A stretch of DNA of 64,000 bases from assembly GCF_000283155.1 (NCBI RefSeq), contig NW_004454178.1, forward strand, positions 5,193,384 through 5,257,383, written 5' to 3'. Positions within the stretch are counted from its first letter, which is position 1. Each line of letters starts with the position of its first letter. The position numbers and the translations under genes are program-made. This DNA comes from Ceratotherium simum simum. Lineage: Eukaryota > Chordata > Mammalia > Perissodactyla > Rhinocerotidae. Shown here one piece after another: positions 1 through 12,450 of the stretch. Under the pieces are notes generated by a model. The model was not told the DNA's origin, made no database searches, and saw only the letters and a program-made list of their open reading frames with translations.

Positions 1-194
1 CTGTCAGGCTTGAGACAATTAGGACTAATTTCTTCTGCTTATCTCAGACCCTCCTAGGAGCCCAGGACCACCAGGGCACCCCTCCTCCACTGGATTCTGA
101 TGGTTCTGTGAGCTATGGGGTAACACCCAAACCACAACTTTCCATTCTCATTCCCTGATTTTTCGTTCTCCATCACACCTACTGCCACCTGAAT
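1..194. other. Unassigned sequence at window start
   Basis: No gene, RNA or recognisable repeat is visible here. It leads directly into an L2 tail, so it may be a more diverged upstream part of that L2, but I cannot show this by eye. Confidence 0.4.
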
Positions 195-358
195 ACTGTA
201 TATTTTACTTATTTAATTGCTTCTCTCCCCTCTTCACACAAGTATAAACTCCATACAGACAAGGATTTTTGTCTTTTGTTCACTGTTGTATTCCCCCTAC
301 CTACAACACATTGTAGGTGCAAATATCTGTTTTTGAATAAGTGAATGAATGAATAAAC
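195..358 (+). mobile_element. L2 LINE, 3' end fragment
   Basis: The segment has the usual order of an L2 3' end: a 'tataaactccatacagacaag' type motif near 243-263, a run about 'ttgttcactgttgtattccc', and a terminal short repeat of TGAATGAATGAAT at about 342-354. L2 is an ancient non-LTR retrotransposon inactive in placental mammals. Only the 3' untranslated part remains, so nothing is encoded. Confidence 0.7.
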
Positions 359-2304
359 ACCCACATTGTGCCTTTCAAAGAGCTAAAATTAAGTAAGAAA
401 TTTGATTCCTTGAGTTATTTTCAATTCTCTTTTGAAAAGTATTAGTCTTCTGTGTCATAGAGAAGAGCTTTTATATGGAGAATCTAGGATGCATTGTGCG
501 ATGGAAAGGAGGGTGCTTATCAGAAGATTTCTTCTTAACTGAGTTTGATGGGAGGCATATCGAGGCGATCTAAGAGAGAGAAGCTGATTGCCAGGGGAAA
601 CCGAGTCCAGATTGGTATTTTACTGCTTCATAATCTTGCCATGGACACCTAAGGCTTGTTTCTTAAAAACTGATTGCATGTAATGCATGGGTTACTTTAG
701 TGCAAAATTAATGAAATACTTTAGCCAGCATTATCCTTAATGATATATGCTATCTAAAAATAGGGATTGAACTTTTTAAGAGTTAGGAAAGCCCTGAGGA
801 TTGACTGAATATGGGGTTTGTCAGTATTTGGTAAAATCAACTGAACTTAATGTGAAGATGTGAAACAAATTCAGAAAATGTGACTTGACATTAGGGCAGA
901 GAGAGAAAAACTGATTGCAGAGAATAATATTTAATTCTAGAAATCAAATTGTGTGACTGGAAAAGAAATCAGAAATATGACATAGAACAGGGACAAAGGA
1001 AACTTGCTAACCGGTATCTTTCCCGGCATATAGCGATTGGGAAACTCTCCAAGGATTGCTGTGGCTGAGGCAGGAAGCCCTTGCAGTAAGACCTCTGATA
1101 TTTAAATGTAGCTCTGAGCTGCTTCAAATCAATCTATCAGAAATGTTAAACCTCTTTTGAGACATATTTATGGTTGGATGCCCCTCAATAGAGAAAAGGG
1201 AGATGGGAAGTTCCTGCCTGCATACTTATTTTTCTTACATGAGCTTCATTTGTACAAGGTGATGGCACAGAGCACCCGTAAATGCTGCTGCTTGTCAGGG
1301 TAGATAACCAGCCAACCCTGAGTCCTCCCTTCCTTTCACCCCTCACTTTTATGTGTTCTGCAGAAAGGTCCATAAAGCAACACACCTGCCTTCTGGAACG
1401 CTAAGCTCAGTTAGTTCCCAACGTCATTAAATAACAAAACAGTAGTCAGCAGTGTTGTATCCAAATCTTGAAAGCCTGCCTCGCTCCAAGTTTCTGTGTT
1501 GGCATTTAAATTAGAGGCAAGACGTAGGGCACTAGGGACTGATGTCATATGTTTAAGGTGTGAGGTTCTCGGTGTCTGTTTGCTTTGCCCTGCCTGCTTT
1601 GATTTGATTTGATGATTTCTTTAAGAATAGAGAGAGAGGACAACGCAAAGCAACAGAGGAGGAAAGCTGCAGTGTAGAGAGGAGCTTGCAAGCCTGTCAA
1701 GCCAGAATTCCTGCAGCTTGATGGTAAAAAACTTAATTAGATTCCATTTTAACTCCCAGTAAATGCAGTAGTCAGGTCCCTGAGCTGAGTGAGTTATCAG
1801 CCCCCAATGCAATGTCATCTGAGATTACTAAAAAGCTGTTCAACCCTTCAAAGATGGTGCCCTTTCTGGCCTGCCAATGTACGTGTCCACATACACACAC
1901 ATGCATAAATATGCTCATGTTCACAATTTCTAAAATTTTCGTAATCAATGTCACTAAAAATTTGAGGAAAATAGCTGAGACATCGGGTATTAAGGACACC
2001 AATTAAGTTACACATATTTTCTTGAGTTTATCAGGTGACTAAGTCATCAAACATAGGCCCAATTAGTTTAAATGTGGAAAAGAGTAAACCCAGGATAACG
2101 GGAGACAGTAGGAAGGTTCTGGACCAGAGAAAGAGAACTCCTGGGCGAGGTGCCTATAGGATGAGTCAGGGAGGAATGAGTGCTGGAAGACTGAAATGGA
2201 AAGGGGTGTGTGCCGACGGCACACGCCAAGGGAAATAGTTGCCTTTTTCATATATTTTCTCAATGACTGGTCTAACAATAATCTAACTTCTAACAGTAAC
2301 ACTA
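359..2304. other. Single-copy sequence, no gene recognised
   Basis: AT-rich sequence without a recognisable repeat or long frame. The longest frames are 60-80 codons, contain no domain I recognise and overlap each other on both strands, as expected by chance. No splice-bounded conserved coding pattern is apparent. Confidence 0.5.
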
Positions 2305-2502
2305 GCTTTCCTTTATTAAGTCCTTATATGTTCTAGGTGCTTTGCAGATATTAACATATTGAATCTTTACAATAATCTTATAAAGAGGAAGCAATAATAA
2401 TTGCTAATTTGCAGGGGAGGAAACTGAGACTACACTAAATAAATTACCCTTAGATATACAGCTGGGATTTGAACCTTGCCCAATCAAACTTCAAAGCCAG
2501 TA
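2305..2502 (-). mobile_element. MIR SINE
   Basis: Reverse complement of a MIR element. The order seen is the 'taggtgctttgcagatatt' segment, then 'ggggaggaaactgagac', then 'gctgggatttgaacc', which are the 3', core and tRNA-related parts of MIR read backwards. Typical divergence for a SINE that predates the placental radiation. A MER5-type element abuts it at 2511. Confidence 0.85.
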
Positions 2503-2510
2503 GTGTTTAA

Positions 2511-2692
2511 CCAGTAATTCTCAAAGTAGCCCCAGGCCAGCAACATCACCTTTATCTGGGAACTAGTGAGAAATGCAAATTTCTGAACCCATCCAAAATC
2601 TACTGAATCAGAAATTCTGAGAATGGGACCCAGCATTCTGTCTCTTACAAGCCCTTCAGGTGATTCTGATGCTCAAAGTTTGAGAACCGTGT
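2511..2692. mobile_element. MER5-type hAT DNA transposon relic
   Basis: The ends form imperfect inverted repeats: 'cagtaattctcaaa' at the left and 'tttgagaaccgtg' at the right. The interior includes 'gaatcagaaattctgagaat' and 'aggtgattctgatgctcaaa', characteristic of the short non-autonomous MER5 family. No transposase is encoded. The family is nearly palindromic, so strand is not assigned. Confidence 0.8.
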
Positions 2693-2754
2693 GTGTCTTC
2701 TCAGGTGTCTATTAGAGAGTCTGTTCTCTTTCAAATGAAGGCTAACTGTGTGTT

Positions 2755-2772
2755 AGTGTGTGTGTGTGTGTG
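2755..2772. repeat. (GT)n microsatellite
   Basis: A short near-perfect GT dinucleotide run of about nine units. Too short to be strongly polymorphic. Confidence 0.85.
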
Positions 2773-3312
2773 CACATGTGAGAGAAGGGGAGAGTAAAAG
2801 CTGAAATAATTACCAACCAGTGGTATCTGAGATAATGTTATACCAGGCCAAGATGCAAGACAAGGCTGGAAAGGAAAGATCAGACCACAAAATGTCCTGA
2901 AGTCAAAGCAAGGCCACTTGAGGTGGACAGGATCTAGGAATGGTAAATCCTAGTGGAGGCAAAGGCAGGTCCCCCAGGGCCTAGAACTGACATAGGTGGG
3001 AGATGATATTCAGGTTAAGCTGTCAGGAATGGTCAGACCTAAAGATATTTCTTAATGAGAAAGCTGTGATCATTGAGAGCTAAAGTCAACTGATTTTTAA
3101 AGGCAGCAAAAGTCACTAGAGAAGACACAATAATGACAAGAAAGGCAGTATGAAATGAACACACTATTGCTATTTCATTCATCATTCATCATGTTCCTCT
3201 TTACTAATCTATTACGAAGAAGTGATTGCTTGAAGTGAATTATTTTTTCTGGATTTAAGTTATGGTAACTATTAACATTTTATAAGTCATAATTATATTT
3301 AAGAATATTTTA
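2773..3312. other. Single-copy sequence
   Basis: No gene or repeat recognised between the GT run and the 3' end of the long L1. A small ATTCATTCATCATTCATCAT run occurs near 3173-3192. Confidence 0.45.
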
Positions 3313-3799
3313 ATCTTTTTAAACAGCTATATCGAGGTTTAATAGACATAAAATGAACTCTACATTATTAAACTGTACAATGTGATGTTTTGACATATGT
3401 ATACCTGTGAAACCATTACTATAGTCAAGATAGTGCCCATATCCATCATTCCCAAAACTTTCTTCATGTCCCTTTGTAATTCTTCCCTCTAGCCTTTTTC
3501 TGCCCCATCCCATCCTAGGCAACCTCTGTTCTGCTGTCATTACATATAAATTTGCATTTCTTATAACGTTGCATAAATGGAATCATTCAGTATGTACTCT
3601 CTTTTGTCTGGATTCTTTCATTTAACATGATTATTTTGAAATTCATCCATGTTGTAGCGTGTATCAGTAGTTCATTGCTTTTTTATTGCTGAATGGTACT
3701 TCATCGTATAGACGTACCACAGTATAATTTATCCGTTTACTGGTTGATGAGCATTTGGGTTGTTTCCAGTTTTTGACTATTACAAATAAAGCTGCTTTA

Positions 3800-6700
3800 A
3801 ACATTGTTGCACAAGTCTTTGTATGGATATATGCTTTGTTGTCTATTGTGAAAATATCTAGAAGTAGAAAGCTAGGTCATATGGTAGATGTATATTTCAC
3901 TATTTTTTTTTTAAGGCCAAAGTGGCTGTACTATTTCAAATCGCCATGAAAAATGTGTGCGAGTGCCAGTTCCAATACATCTTCACCAATGCTTGGGATC
4001 ACCAGTCTTGTTTAATTTTAGCTACTCTAAAGGAAGTGTACTATATTTCATGATGGTGTTAAACTGCATTTTCCCAATGGCTACTGATGTTAAGCATCTT
4101 TTCACATGCTAATTTTCCATCTGTATATCTTCCTTAGAGGAAAGTCTGTTCAAATCATTTGCTCATTTTTTAATTGGCTTGTTCGTTTTTGTATTACTGA
4201 GTTTGGAGAGTTCTTTATGTATTCTAGAGACAAATCCCTTATTAGACTTATGCTTTGCAAATATTTTCTCCCAGTCTGTGGTGTGTTTTTTCATCTCCTT
4301 AACAGTGTTGTTTGAAGAGAAGTTTTAATTATGATGAAATGCAGTTTATCAATGTTTTCTTTTATAAAATGTGCTTTTGGTGTTCTAACCAAGAAATCTT
4401 GGCCTAACTAAAAATCAAAAGTATTTTTCCTATGTTTTCTTCTAGAAATGTTTTAGTTTTAGATTTTACATTTAGGTCTCTGATCCATTTTGAGTTATTT
4501 TGTGAGGGTGATACAAGGAATTTATATGAGTTTTTTTTTTTTTAATATGGATATCCAGTTGTTTTAGCACCATTTGCTGAAAAGACTATTCTTCCTCCAC
4601 TGAATTGTATTTGTACCTTTGCTAAAAATCAGTCGTCCATATATGCCTATATACATTTTCATTTATTTCTGAATTCACCATTCTATTCCACTGTAGTTGT
4701 TTTGGCTGGTCTAGGTTTTTTCATTTCTATCTGAATTTTAAAATCAGTTTATCAGTTTCTACAAAAAAAAAGTCTATTTTGATTGGCATTATGTTGAATG
4801 TATACATCAATTTGATAAGAATTGACATTTTAACAATATGAGTCTTCCAACTCATGAACATGGTATGTCTCTCTGTTTATTTAGTTCTTCTTTAATTTCT
4901 CTCAGCATTGTTTTGTAGTTTTTAGTGTACAGGACTTTCACATCTTTGGTCAATTTATTCCAGAGTATTTCATTTTTTTAATGCTGGTGTAGTTAGTATG
5001 CATTTTTTAAATACTCTAATTATTCACTGCTAGCATACAGAAATGAAATTGATATTTGTATATTGATCTTGGGTCCTGAAACATTGCTGAACTCAATTAT
5101 TAGATCTAGTTGCCTTTTTTTTTGGTATATTTCTTTGTTCTTTCTACACAGATAATTATTTTACCTATAAATGAAGACAGTTCTATTTCTCCCTCACCAA
5201 TTTAGATGCCTTTTGGTTCTCTTTCTTATCTTATTGCACTTGCTAGAACATTTCATACAATGTCGAATAGAAGTGCTAAAACCACACATCCTTATGCTGT
5301 TCAGATATGAAAGGAAAATCATTCAGTCTTTCCCAATTAAATGTGATTTTACTTGTAGATTTTTCACAGATGCCCATATCAGGCTGAGAAAGTTCCCTTC
5401 CATTCCTCCTTTTCCAAGAGGTTTTATCAGGAATGGAGATTGGATTTTGTTAAAGGCTTTTTCGGTATCTATTGAGATGATCATGTGATTTTCTTTTATA
5501 GTTTTTAATACAGTAAATTACAATGATTGATTTTCAAATATTAAGCCAACCTTGCATTCCTCGGTCATGAAGGACCAAACTACACTTTGCCATGAGGTAC
5601 TATCCTTTTGATATATTGTCTGATTTGATTTGCTAAACTTATGTTTAAATTTTTTTTCATCTAAGTTTATGAGTCATATTGGTCTGTAGTGGATTTTTTT
5701 TGTTTGTTTTGGGGAGTTTTTTTGTAATGTCTTTGTTGGATTTAGGTATCAAAGTATTGCTGACCACACAAAATGAGTTAGGAAAATACCTCCTTTTTGA
5801 GTTTTCTGAAAGAGGTTGTATAGAATTAGTATTAATTTTCCCTTATATGTTTGGCAGAATTCAATGACCTATAAAGTTATCTAAGCTGCAGATTTCTCTG
5901 TGAAAAGGTTTTTACCACAAATTTGATTTATTTAATAGACATAGGGTTATTTAGGTTATTTCATCTTGAGCTAGCTTTGGAAATGTGTGTCTTCAAGGAG
6001 TTATAATATTTCATCTATGTTGCTAAATTTATAATCATAAAGTTGTTGATATTCCCTTAGTATCCTTTTAATATATTCAAATTCTGTAGTTATTTCATCT
6101 TTCTCCTTCCTGATATTGGTAACTTCTCCTTTCTATATTTTTTTTTTCCTGATTAGCCTGGATAGAGGTTTATCAATTTTATTTTTTCAAATAATCAACT
6201 TTTGGTTCATTGATTTTCTCTAACATCTTCTGTTTTCTATTTCATTGCTGTCTGCTCTAGTCCTTATTGTTTCCTTTCCTCTACTTACTTTGGGTTTAAT
6301 TTGCTTTTCTTTTTCTAGTTTCTTAAGGTAGGATCTGGCATAAACAATTTGAGACCTTTCTCCTTTTCTAATGTAAGTGTTTCTATAAACAGCTTAACTT
6401 ATACTTTAGAAGCATCTGTCAAATTTTGATATGTTGTGTTTACATATTCATTAAATTTAAAATACTTTCTAGTTTCTTTTTTGATTTCTTCTTTGAATCA
6501 TGAATTATTTAGAATGTGTTAATTCTAAATATTGCATATTTCCTAGGTATCTACTTGTTATTGACATCAGATTTAATTCGTGATTGACATCAGATTTAAT
6601 TCCACAAAGATGAAAAGACATGCTTTTATTACCCAAATTCTGTTATATTTATTGAGACTTGTTTTATAGCCAAGAATATATTCTATCTTGGTAAATATTC

Positions 6701-7260
6701 CGTGTGTAGTTCTAAAGAATGTGTATTCTTCTCTTTTTGAGTATGGTATTCTATAATTGTTAATTAAGCCAAGTTGGTTGATAGAGTTGTTCAAGTCTTT
6801 CATATTATTGATCTTCTGTCTACTTTGTTCTATCAATTATTGAGAGAAGGGTATTGAAACCTCTGACTATACTTTTATTTGTCTATTTCTTATACCAGTT
6901 CTATCAGCTTTGTTTCATATACTTTTGAAACTCTTCTATTACATACATCAATACTTAGGATTCATTATGGCCTCTTCATAAGTTGACTCCTTTATAATTA
7001 TTAAATAACATTCATTATGCCTTTATAGTCTTTGCTCAGTAATTTACTTTATCCTAACATTAATATAGCCAGTCCAGCTTCCTTTTGATTAGTGTTAGTA
7101 TGCTATATTTTGTTCCATCATTCTACTTTAATCTACTTGTGTTTGTATATTCGAAGTCCTTTTCTTGTCAGCAGCGTGAAGTTGGTTGTTGCTTTTAAAT
7201 CCAGTCTGATCATCTCTGCCTTCTAATTGCAGTATTTAAATCGCTTATATTTAAAGTGAC
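3800..7260 (-). pseudogene. L1 ORF2 relic (endonuclease/reverse transcriptase)
   Basis: In life ORF2 encodes an endonuclease-reverse transcriptase that nicks target DNA and primes reverse transcription of L1 RNA. Here it is a relic. The best conserved stretch is 6573-6836 on the minus strand, which reads an endonuclease-domain segment containing DLNNSINQLGLINNYRIP and EEYTFFRTTHGIFTKIEYIL; it corresponds to the part of the domain whose usual form ends in a KIDHILG-like motif, here changed to KIEYILG. The aspartate and histidine normally found there are lost, so the endonuclease would be inactive even without the many stop codons. Its start would lie near 7250, where the antisense of the conserved N-terminal strand motif occurs. 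Confidence 0.85.
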
Positions 7261-7681
7261 TACTGATAGGTGGCTAGATTTAAATCTATAATATTGGTTA
7301 CTTTTTCTAATTGTCCCTTTTCTTCATTCTCTTTCCATCTTTTTCTGCTTTCTTTTAGATTAATTGAATATTTTATGATTCTGTTTTATTTTTTTTTTTG
7401 GCCATTTATGCTATAATTCTTTATTTTGTTGTTTTATTGGTTTCTTTGGGGTTTGTAGTATACATGTTTAACTCATCACACGTGACATTCATCTACTATT
7501 ATATCACTTCATGTATAGTATAAAAATCTTTCAATAGTATGCTTGAATTTTAACCCTCTTGATCTTTGTAAGATTGTTGTCATACATTTTACTTTTACAT
7601 ATGTTATATACCCTACAATACTTCATTTTATTTTTATTTAAATAGTAAGCTACATGTTGAGATTTAAATAATAATAAAAGA

Positions 7682-7710
7682 TTATATATATATACACACA
7701 CTCACACCCC
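7682..7710. repeat. AT/AC simple repeat inside L1
   Basis: A run of TATATATATA followed by CACACACTCACACCCC within the decayed L1. Likely arose locally after insertion. Confidence 0.75.
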
Positions 7711-7799
7711 ATAGGTAAATTTCCAATGCTTCTATTTCCTTCTATTGTTCTTCTATTGTTCTTCTATGACTTTATTATTTCTTGTAATGTAAAAGTGTT

Positions 7800-8450
7800 G
7801 GTGAATTCTTTTAGCTTTCTCATGCCTAAAAAGATATTTAATCTTCATTTTTTAAAGATATCTTCATTGGTATAGAATCCTTGGTTACAGGGTTTTTTTT
7901 CTTTCAGTACTTTGAAGATGTTGCTCTGCTATCTTCTCCCTTTCATGTTTTTCTGACATCAGCTGTTATGTTATCTTTATTTCTATGACTGTAAGATGTT
8001 TTCCCCCAACCTCACCCCTGGCTGCTTTCAAGATTTTTGTCTTTATTACCGTTTTTGTGCAATGTGATTATTATGTGTCTTGATGTAGTTTTCTTAGTGT
8101 TTCTTATGCTTGTAATTCATTAAGCTTCTTGGACCTGTGGGTTTATAGTTTCTACCAAATTTGGAAATTTTTCAGCCTTTATTTCTTCAAATATTTTTTA
8201 TCTCTCCCTCACCTTTAGGAACCCCAATTATACGTATATTAGGCTGCCAATAATTGTGCCATGCCTCAGCTGTATTCATTTTTTTTGATTCTCTTTTCTC
8301 TTTTTCATTTTGCATAGTTTATGTCTTAAAGCTTACTAATCTTTTCTTCTGCAGTGTCTAATCTGCCAATAACCATATCCAGTATATTCACACTTTGTAG
8401 TTTTCAACTCTAGAGGTTAGATTTGATTTTTTTGTTTGTTTTTGTTTTCC
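7800..8450 (-). pseudogene. L1 ORF1 relic (RNA-binding protein)
   Basis: ORF1 encodes the trimeric RNA-binding chaperone of the L1 particle. On the minus strand near 8160-8260 the sequence still reads pieces resembling the conserved RNA-recognition segment: a QPNIRIIGVP-like stretch followed by an acidic patch and a FEEIKAENFPNLVE-like stretch. Stops and frame changes separate these pieces and no long frame survives. Order relative to ORF2 is as expected for L1. Boundaries are approximate. Confidence 0.6.
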
Positions 8451-9484
8451 TGGCTTCTCAAGTTTTTTGAATATGTGGAATAAATTTATAACTATTTTAA
8501 TTTAATTTTTTCTGCTTATTATAATAACTGTGTTAACTCTAGATCTTTTTTTATTGATTGCTTTATCTCCTTTTTATGGGTCATATTTTCCTGCTCCTTT
8601 GCATGCCTGGTAATTTTTTATTGAATGTCAGACATGGTAAATTTTACGTTGCTGGACACTTGGTTTTTGTATAAATATTTTTGAGCTGTAGTAAAAAGTT
8701 AAGTTACTTGGAAATTCTTTGATCTTTTTATGTCTGGCTTCCAAGATTGTTCAGCAGGACTAGAACAGAGCTCAGTTCTGGATTGAGCCTAGTGCTCAGT
8801 CTAGGGATAATTATTTTCCTACTAAGGCAAGACATTTTGAGTACTCTACCCAATACTCTATTAATTATAAGGTTGTCTAGTCTGGCTGGTAGAGACTGGC
8901 AGTTCTCCCAGAGCTATTCCCTGGTGGTTCTTTCCCCGGCCTTTGGTAGCTTCCTCACGTGCATATGCTGATCAATACTCAGCTGAATACTTGAGGGAAA
9001 CCATTCACAGTTCTCCAGGGCTCTGTCTCTGGGCAGCTGTCTCCTCACCGGTACTCTGGCCTGCAAACTCAAGCTGCCTTGGTCTCCCCAAAACATTACC
9101 TCCGTTTCCTCAACTCTAGCAGTCACCTGGGTTTCACTATCCAGCACTATGGCCTAGAAACTCTCAAGGCAGAAACGTAGGGCAATCATAGAGCCCTCTT
9201 ATTTTTTTTCCCATCTCTCAAGGATCACTGTCCTTCCTTGGCTGATGTCCAATGTCTAAGAAAACCATAATTTCCTGTATTGTATTTGCTTTTCCTGATT
9301 TCCAGTGGGGATGCTAATCTGCTCAGTTACTCTACCTTGAACATAACTGGAAAAGCATAGTTTAATTTCATAACCTGTGTTTTCCAACAGAGATCCAGGC
9401 TCATTCAATCTCTACTTGTCACAACAATGCTGAGCAATTCATAGGTAAATCAATCACAACAGTAACATTCATTGCCCCCACAAA

Positions 9485-9587
9485 AACTGCTAAATAGTTG
9501 TCACTCAATAAATATTGAGTACCTACTATGTCTTAGCCATTTTGTTAGATAGTTTACACAAATTATTTCTATTATTTTATTTCTTTA
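9485..9587 (-). mobile_element. MIR SINE, left part (split by ERE)
   Basis: Reads 'caataaatattgagtaccta' then 'agatagtttacacaaatta', the MIR 3' portion in reverse. The rest of the same element appears to resume after the ERE at about 9830, where 'gatgaaaattaggtttaggg' and 'tcaaatccagatttttctga' match the core and tRNA-related parts. Confidence 0.65.
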
Positions 9588-9828
9588 ATTTTTTTTCTTT
9601 TTTCCTTTTTTTTTTTTTTTTCAAATTTTTTTTTTTTTTTTTTTTCTGAGGAAGATAGGCCCTGAGCTAACATCTGTGCCAATCTTCCTCTATTTTGTAT
9701 GTGGGATGTCACCAAAGCATGGCTTGATGAGCAATGTGTAGGTCCGTGCCCAGAATCCAAACTCGCAGACCCTGGGCTGCCAGAGTAGAGCGCACGAACT
9801 TAACCACTACACCACCAGGCCAACCCCT
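9588..9828 (-). mobile_element. ERE SINE (perissodactyl, tRNA-derived)
   Basis: Reverse-oriented ERE: a long T-rich tail (9588-9644), then 'ctgaggaagataggccctga', 'ctctattttgtatgtgggat', and the tRNA-derived head ending 'caccaggccaacccc'. It splits an older MIR. The long poly-T tail generates a lysine-rich 62-codon frame on the minus strand that has no biological meaning. SINEs of this family are transcribed by RNA polymerase III and moved by L1 proteins in trans. Confidence 0.9.
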
Positions 9829-10012
9829 ACTTCTGTTCTTAATCACATATTACAAGGTTTTATCTCTTTTTTTCTCTTATGTAAATGATGAAAATTAGGT
9901 TTAGGGATGTGAAATAATGTGCTATATAACCCAGTAAGTGACGTACGTAGCTTTCAAATCCAGATTTTTCTGATTCCAAAGACTGTGCTTTCCATAGTGC
10001 TATGGTTCTTAT
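9829..10012 (-). mobile_element. MIR SINE, right part (split by ERE)
   Basis: Continuation of the MIR at 9485-9587 after the ERE insertion, ending with a 'ccaaagactgtgctttccat' segment typical of the 5' tRNA-related end of MIR in reverse. Confidence 0.65.
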
Positions 10013-11477
10013 TTACCATAAAATAGAAATAGTACATTTAGTAATGGATTTTCTAATTATGCTTTCCAGCTAAGGACATTAAAACATTTCTAACTTACCA
10101 CCTTACAAGATTTAGCTGACTAGAAGAATTTAAAAGACACTTTCTGTAGATCAGCCAGGAAAGAAAATTTGTATTGCAAGAACAAAAGTGATAAAACGAA
10201 AAGAATATAAAGTGGTTAATTTTATCGCTCAGTTTAATGCCAAATACAGAGAACAAGAATTTGCAGGAGAAGAGAAGGGGACCAGAGATGCAGAAATCCA
10301 AAGGAAGATTCAAGAGAGGAAATTGGTTCATTTGACAAACCACCAAACAGCACATGTTTGCTGAGTTAAGAACAAAACTTTTGGACTCTTTAGAAGCTAT
10401 ATTATTTTGGTGGCTTACAAACCCCTTCTCAGATGTTCAGTTTTTTAGAAATTAATATTACCAATTTAATCTTCATTAAAGATATCAAATATTTTGACTT
10501 AAAAATATTACCAAAAATTCATGTTTTTAATTGAAAGACACTCTCAGATCTTGGTTTAAATATTTTAAGTAGATAAAAATTTAATAAATATTTTCAGTGC
10601 GAAAAAACCATTTTTTAAACTTTTATGTTATTGCAACTGTTATAAAACATCAAATAATTGCATTTTACTACTGAATTGAACCAATGATGAATACAGAAAA
10701 TTCAATAAAGCTAAAAGGACATTCTATGCATACTGTGCAAATAACTCTATCAAATAGTCGGGAATGACCAATTAGCTCCAATGTAATTCATGTGGTCAAC
10801 CACAACCTTACACAAGAAGTGGGTCTGCTTCAGATTCATACTGCCTCACTAAAAGCTCTTTAAAGTATCATGAGTACCCTGTAGATAAGAAAATGAAAAG
10901 AAAATCTATGTAACATTTCAGATCTCTATATTCCCTTAGGGATAACTGAAAGTAAAATATCACCTTGAAAGGCATTAGGACAAAATAGTAAATTTTCCAG
11001 AACTACTCTCCATTCCTCCCAGCTATTTAAAATTTCCTACATTGGAACAAAATGTAAGTTTTAAGACTATTTCATTCCTGTTGAAGAGAGGCCTAAGAAA
11101 GAATCTTGTCTGTACAAATGAATACTCATGATATGATTATTTTTCTTTACAGCATGGTTGTAAAAAATAGAAATAGAACTGATTTTCCGTATGTCTCACC
11201 ATTCTTCAAGCATTCAAGGGACTTAGAGCCAACTCCTTTAGAGGGAGAAGAGACTTCGATGCCTTTAAATGGGATTTGACTTTAAAAAAAACGGCAAAGG
11301 GCAAAATGATGTTACATATAAGTCCTCAGATGAACTATTAATATATGTAAAACATTATGGTGATAATGTGGATACAGGTATGGATCCATTACAGAATAGG
11401 TTTAGTTCTAAGAAAAGGGCCACACTGCAGACTCTACAAATGATTTTTTTTTTCCGAGTTACTTTCTAGATAAAATT
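10013..11477. other. Single-copy sequence, no gene recognised
   Basis: AT-rich interval. An 86-codon minus-strand frame at 10095-10355 is cysteine- and phenylalanine-rich and resembles no family I know. It has no supporting signals, so I treat it as chance. Confidence 0.45.
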
Positions 11478-11665
11478 GGAAATCATAGACGAATAGAATT
11501 TTAAAACTGAAAGAGATCTTGGAAATCATTTGATATAAATCTCTTATTTTGCACTTGAAGAAAACTCAAAGATGAAAAGTAAAGGTGAATCGTTCAAAAG
11601 ACTGCAGCAGAAAGAGCTAGGACTAGAACCCAGCTCTGCTCACTCTCAGGGGACCCATGTTTCAA
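11478..11665 (-). mobile_element. MIR-related SINE fragment
   Basis: The order 'gaaagagatcttggaaatca', 'aagaaaactcaaagatgaaa', 'ggactagaacccagctctgc' follows the pattern of a common mammalian MIR-core SINE in reverse. Diverged, so subfamily cannot be given. Confidence 0.55.
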
Positions 11666-12174
11666 GCTAAATAAATACATATTTTGGTGCTATCCCATAG
11701 GTATTTGTTGGTTTGTTTTCACTTAATAGGAATGCTTCTACATTTTTATGACAAGTATTTTATAGAATTTAATTTGTTTTTATATGCCACTGGGTGTTGA
11801 GTGCCAATCAAATGATTCTTAAGGTTATTTTTGATTTTGCAAGTACTTGTACACCTACAAGTAAAAATGTGTGCTTAGAATGTTAATGGCAACATTTGCT
11901 AAAGAAGACTAGGGGATCTGGCATGTTAATAGGTTTGGGAAACACCATGCTCCAGAGCCAACTTTTGAAGAAAAGAAAAAAACCCATGTCAAATTATTTA
12001 TTGGGAGAAGAGATCCCCCAATTTTTGAGTGAAGTGTTGAAAAATGGCTAATGAGAGTTCCTTTTTAGCATCCATATCACTCTAGTGGCATGTTTTGTTA
12101 TTGTCATGCTAAATATATTCCATAGCACAATAAAATTAAAATATCAACTCTTTCATCTTTTTACAGCAAGCTCA
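11666..12174. other. Single-copy sequence
   Basis: No gene or recognisable repeat. Confidence 0.4.
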
Positions 12175-12450
12175 ATTCAGTTTAACAAGTATTTATTGGC
12201 CTCCTTCACTCAGTCAACACATATTTATTGAGTACTCACCATGAGCCAGGCATTGTGCTAACTGCTGGAAATACGATGGTGACCAAAATTATTCCCTACC
12301 TTCAAGAAACTTCTAGCTTTAAGGAAAATCCAGCCAAGCAAATAAGCAAAAAGGCTATTGTCATTGCAATATGCTCGAAGAAAATTATAGGGAAAATCTG
12401 CTAAAGAGTGCCTAGAGGGAGAAAAAAGTAAACAGAACTTTAAGTCACTT
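12175..12450 (-). mobile_element. L2 LINE, 3' part
   Basis: Reverse L2: 'aacacatatttattgagtac' followed by 'gagccaggcattgtgctaac' and 'tggaaatacgatggtgacca', then a purine-rich body. Noncoding. Confidence 0.75.

Larger units (their letters stand above)
3313..9355 (-). mobile_element. Ancient LINE-1 (L1M type), nearly full length
   Basis: A roughly 6 kb LINE-1 lies in reverse orientation. From left to right it shows the 3' UTR (for example 'ttttgacatatgtatacctg' near 3390-3409), the ORF2 C-terminal region, the ORF2 reverse-transcriptase and endonuclease regions (to about 7260), an ORF1 relic (about 7800-8450) and the 5' UTR, with 'gttagatttgatttt' type and 'tgcatgcctggtaatttttt' segments and an end near 9350. 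Frequent stops and indels break every frame, and the longest recognisable coding piece is under 90 codons. This is an old, inactive copy. Near completeness is unusual because most L1 copies are 5'-truncated. Confidence 0.9.

Noticed and set aside
9572..9760. 62-codon lysine-rich minus-strand frame
   Set aside because: Translation of the T-rich tail of an ERE.
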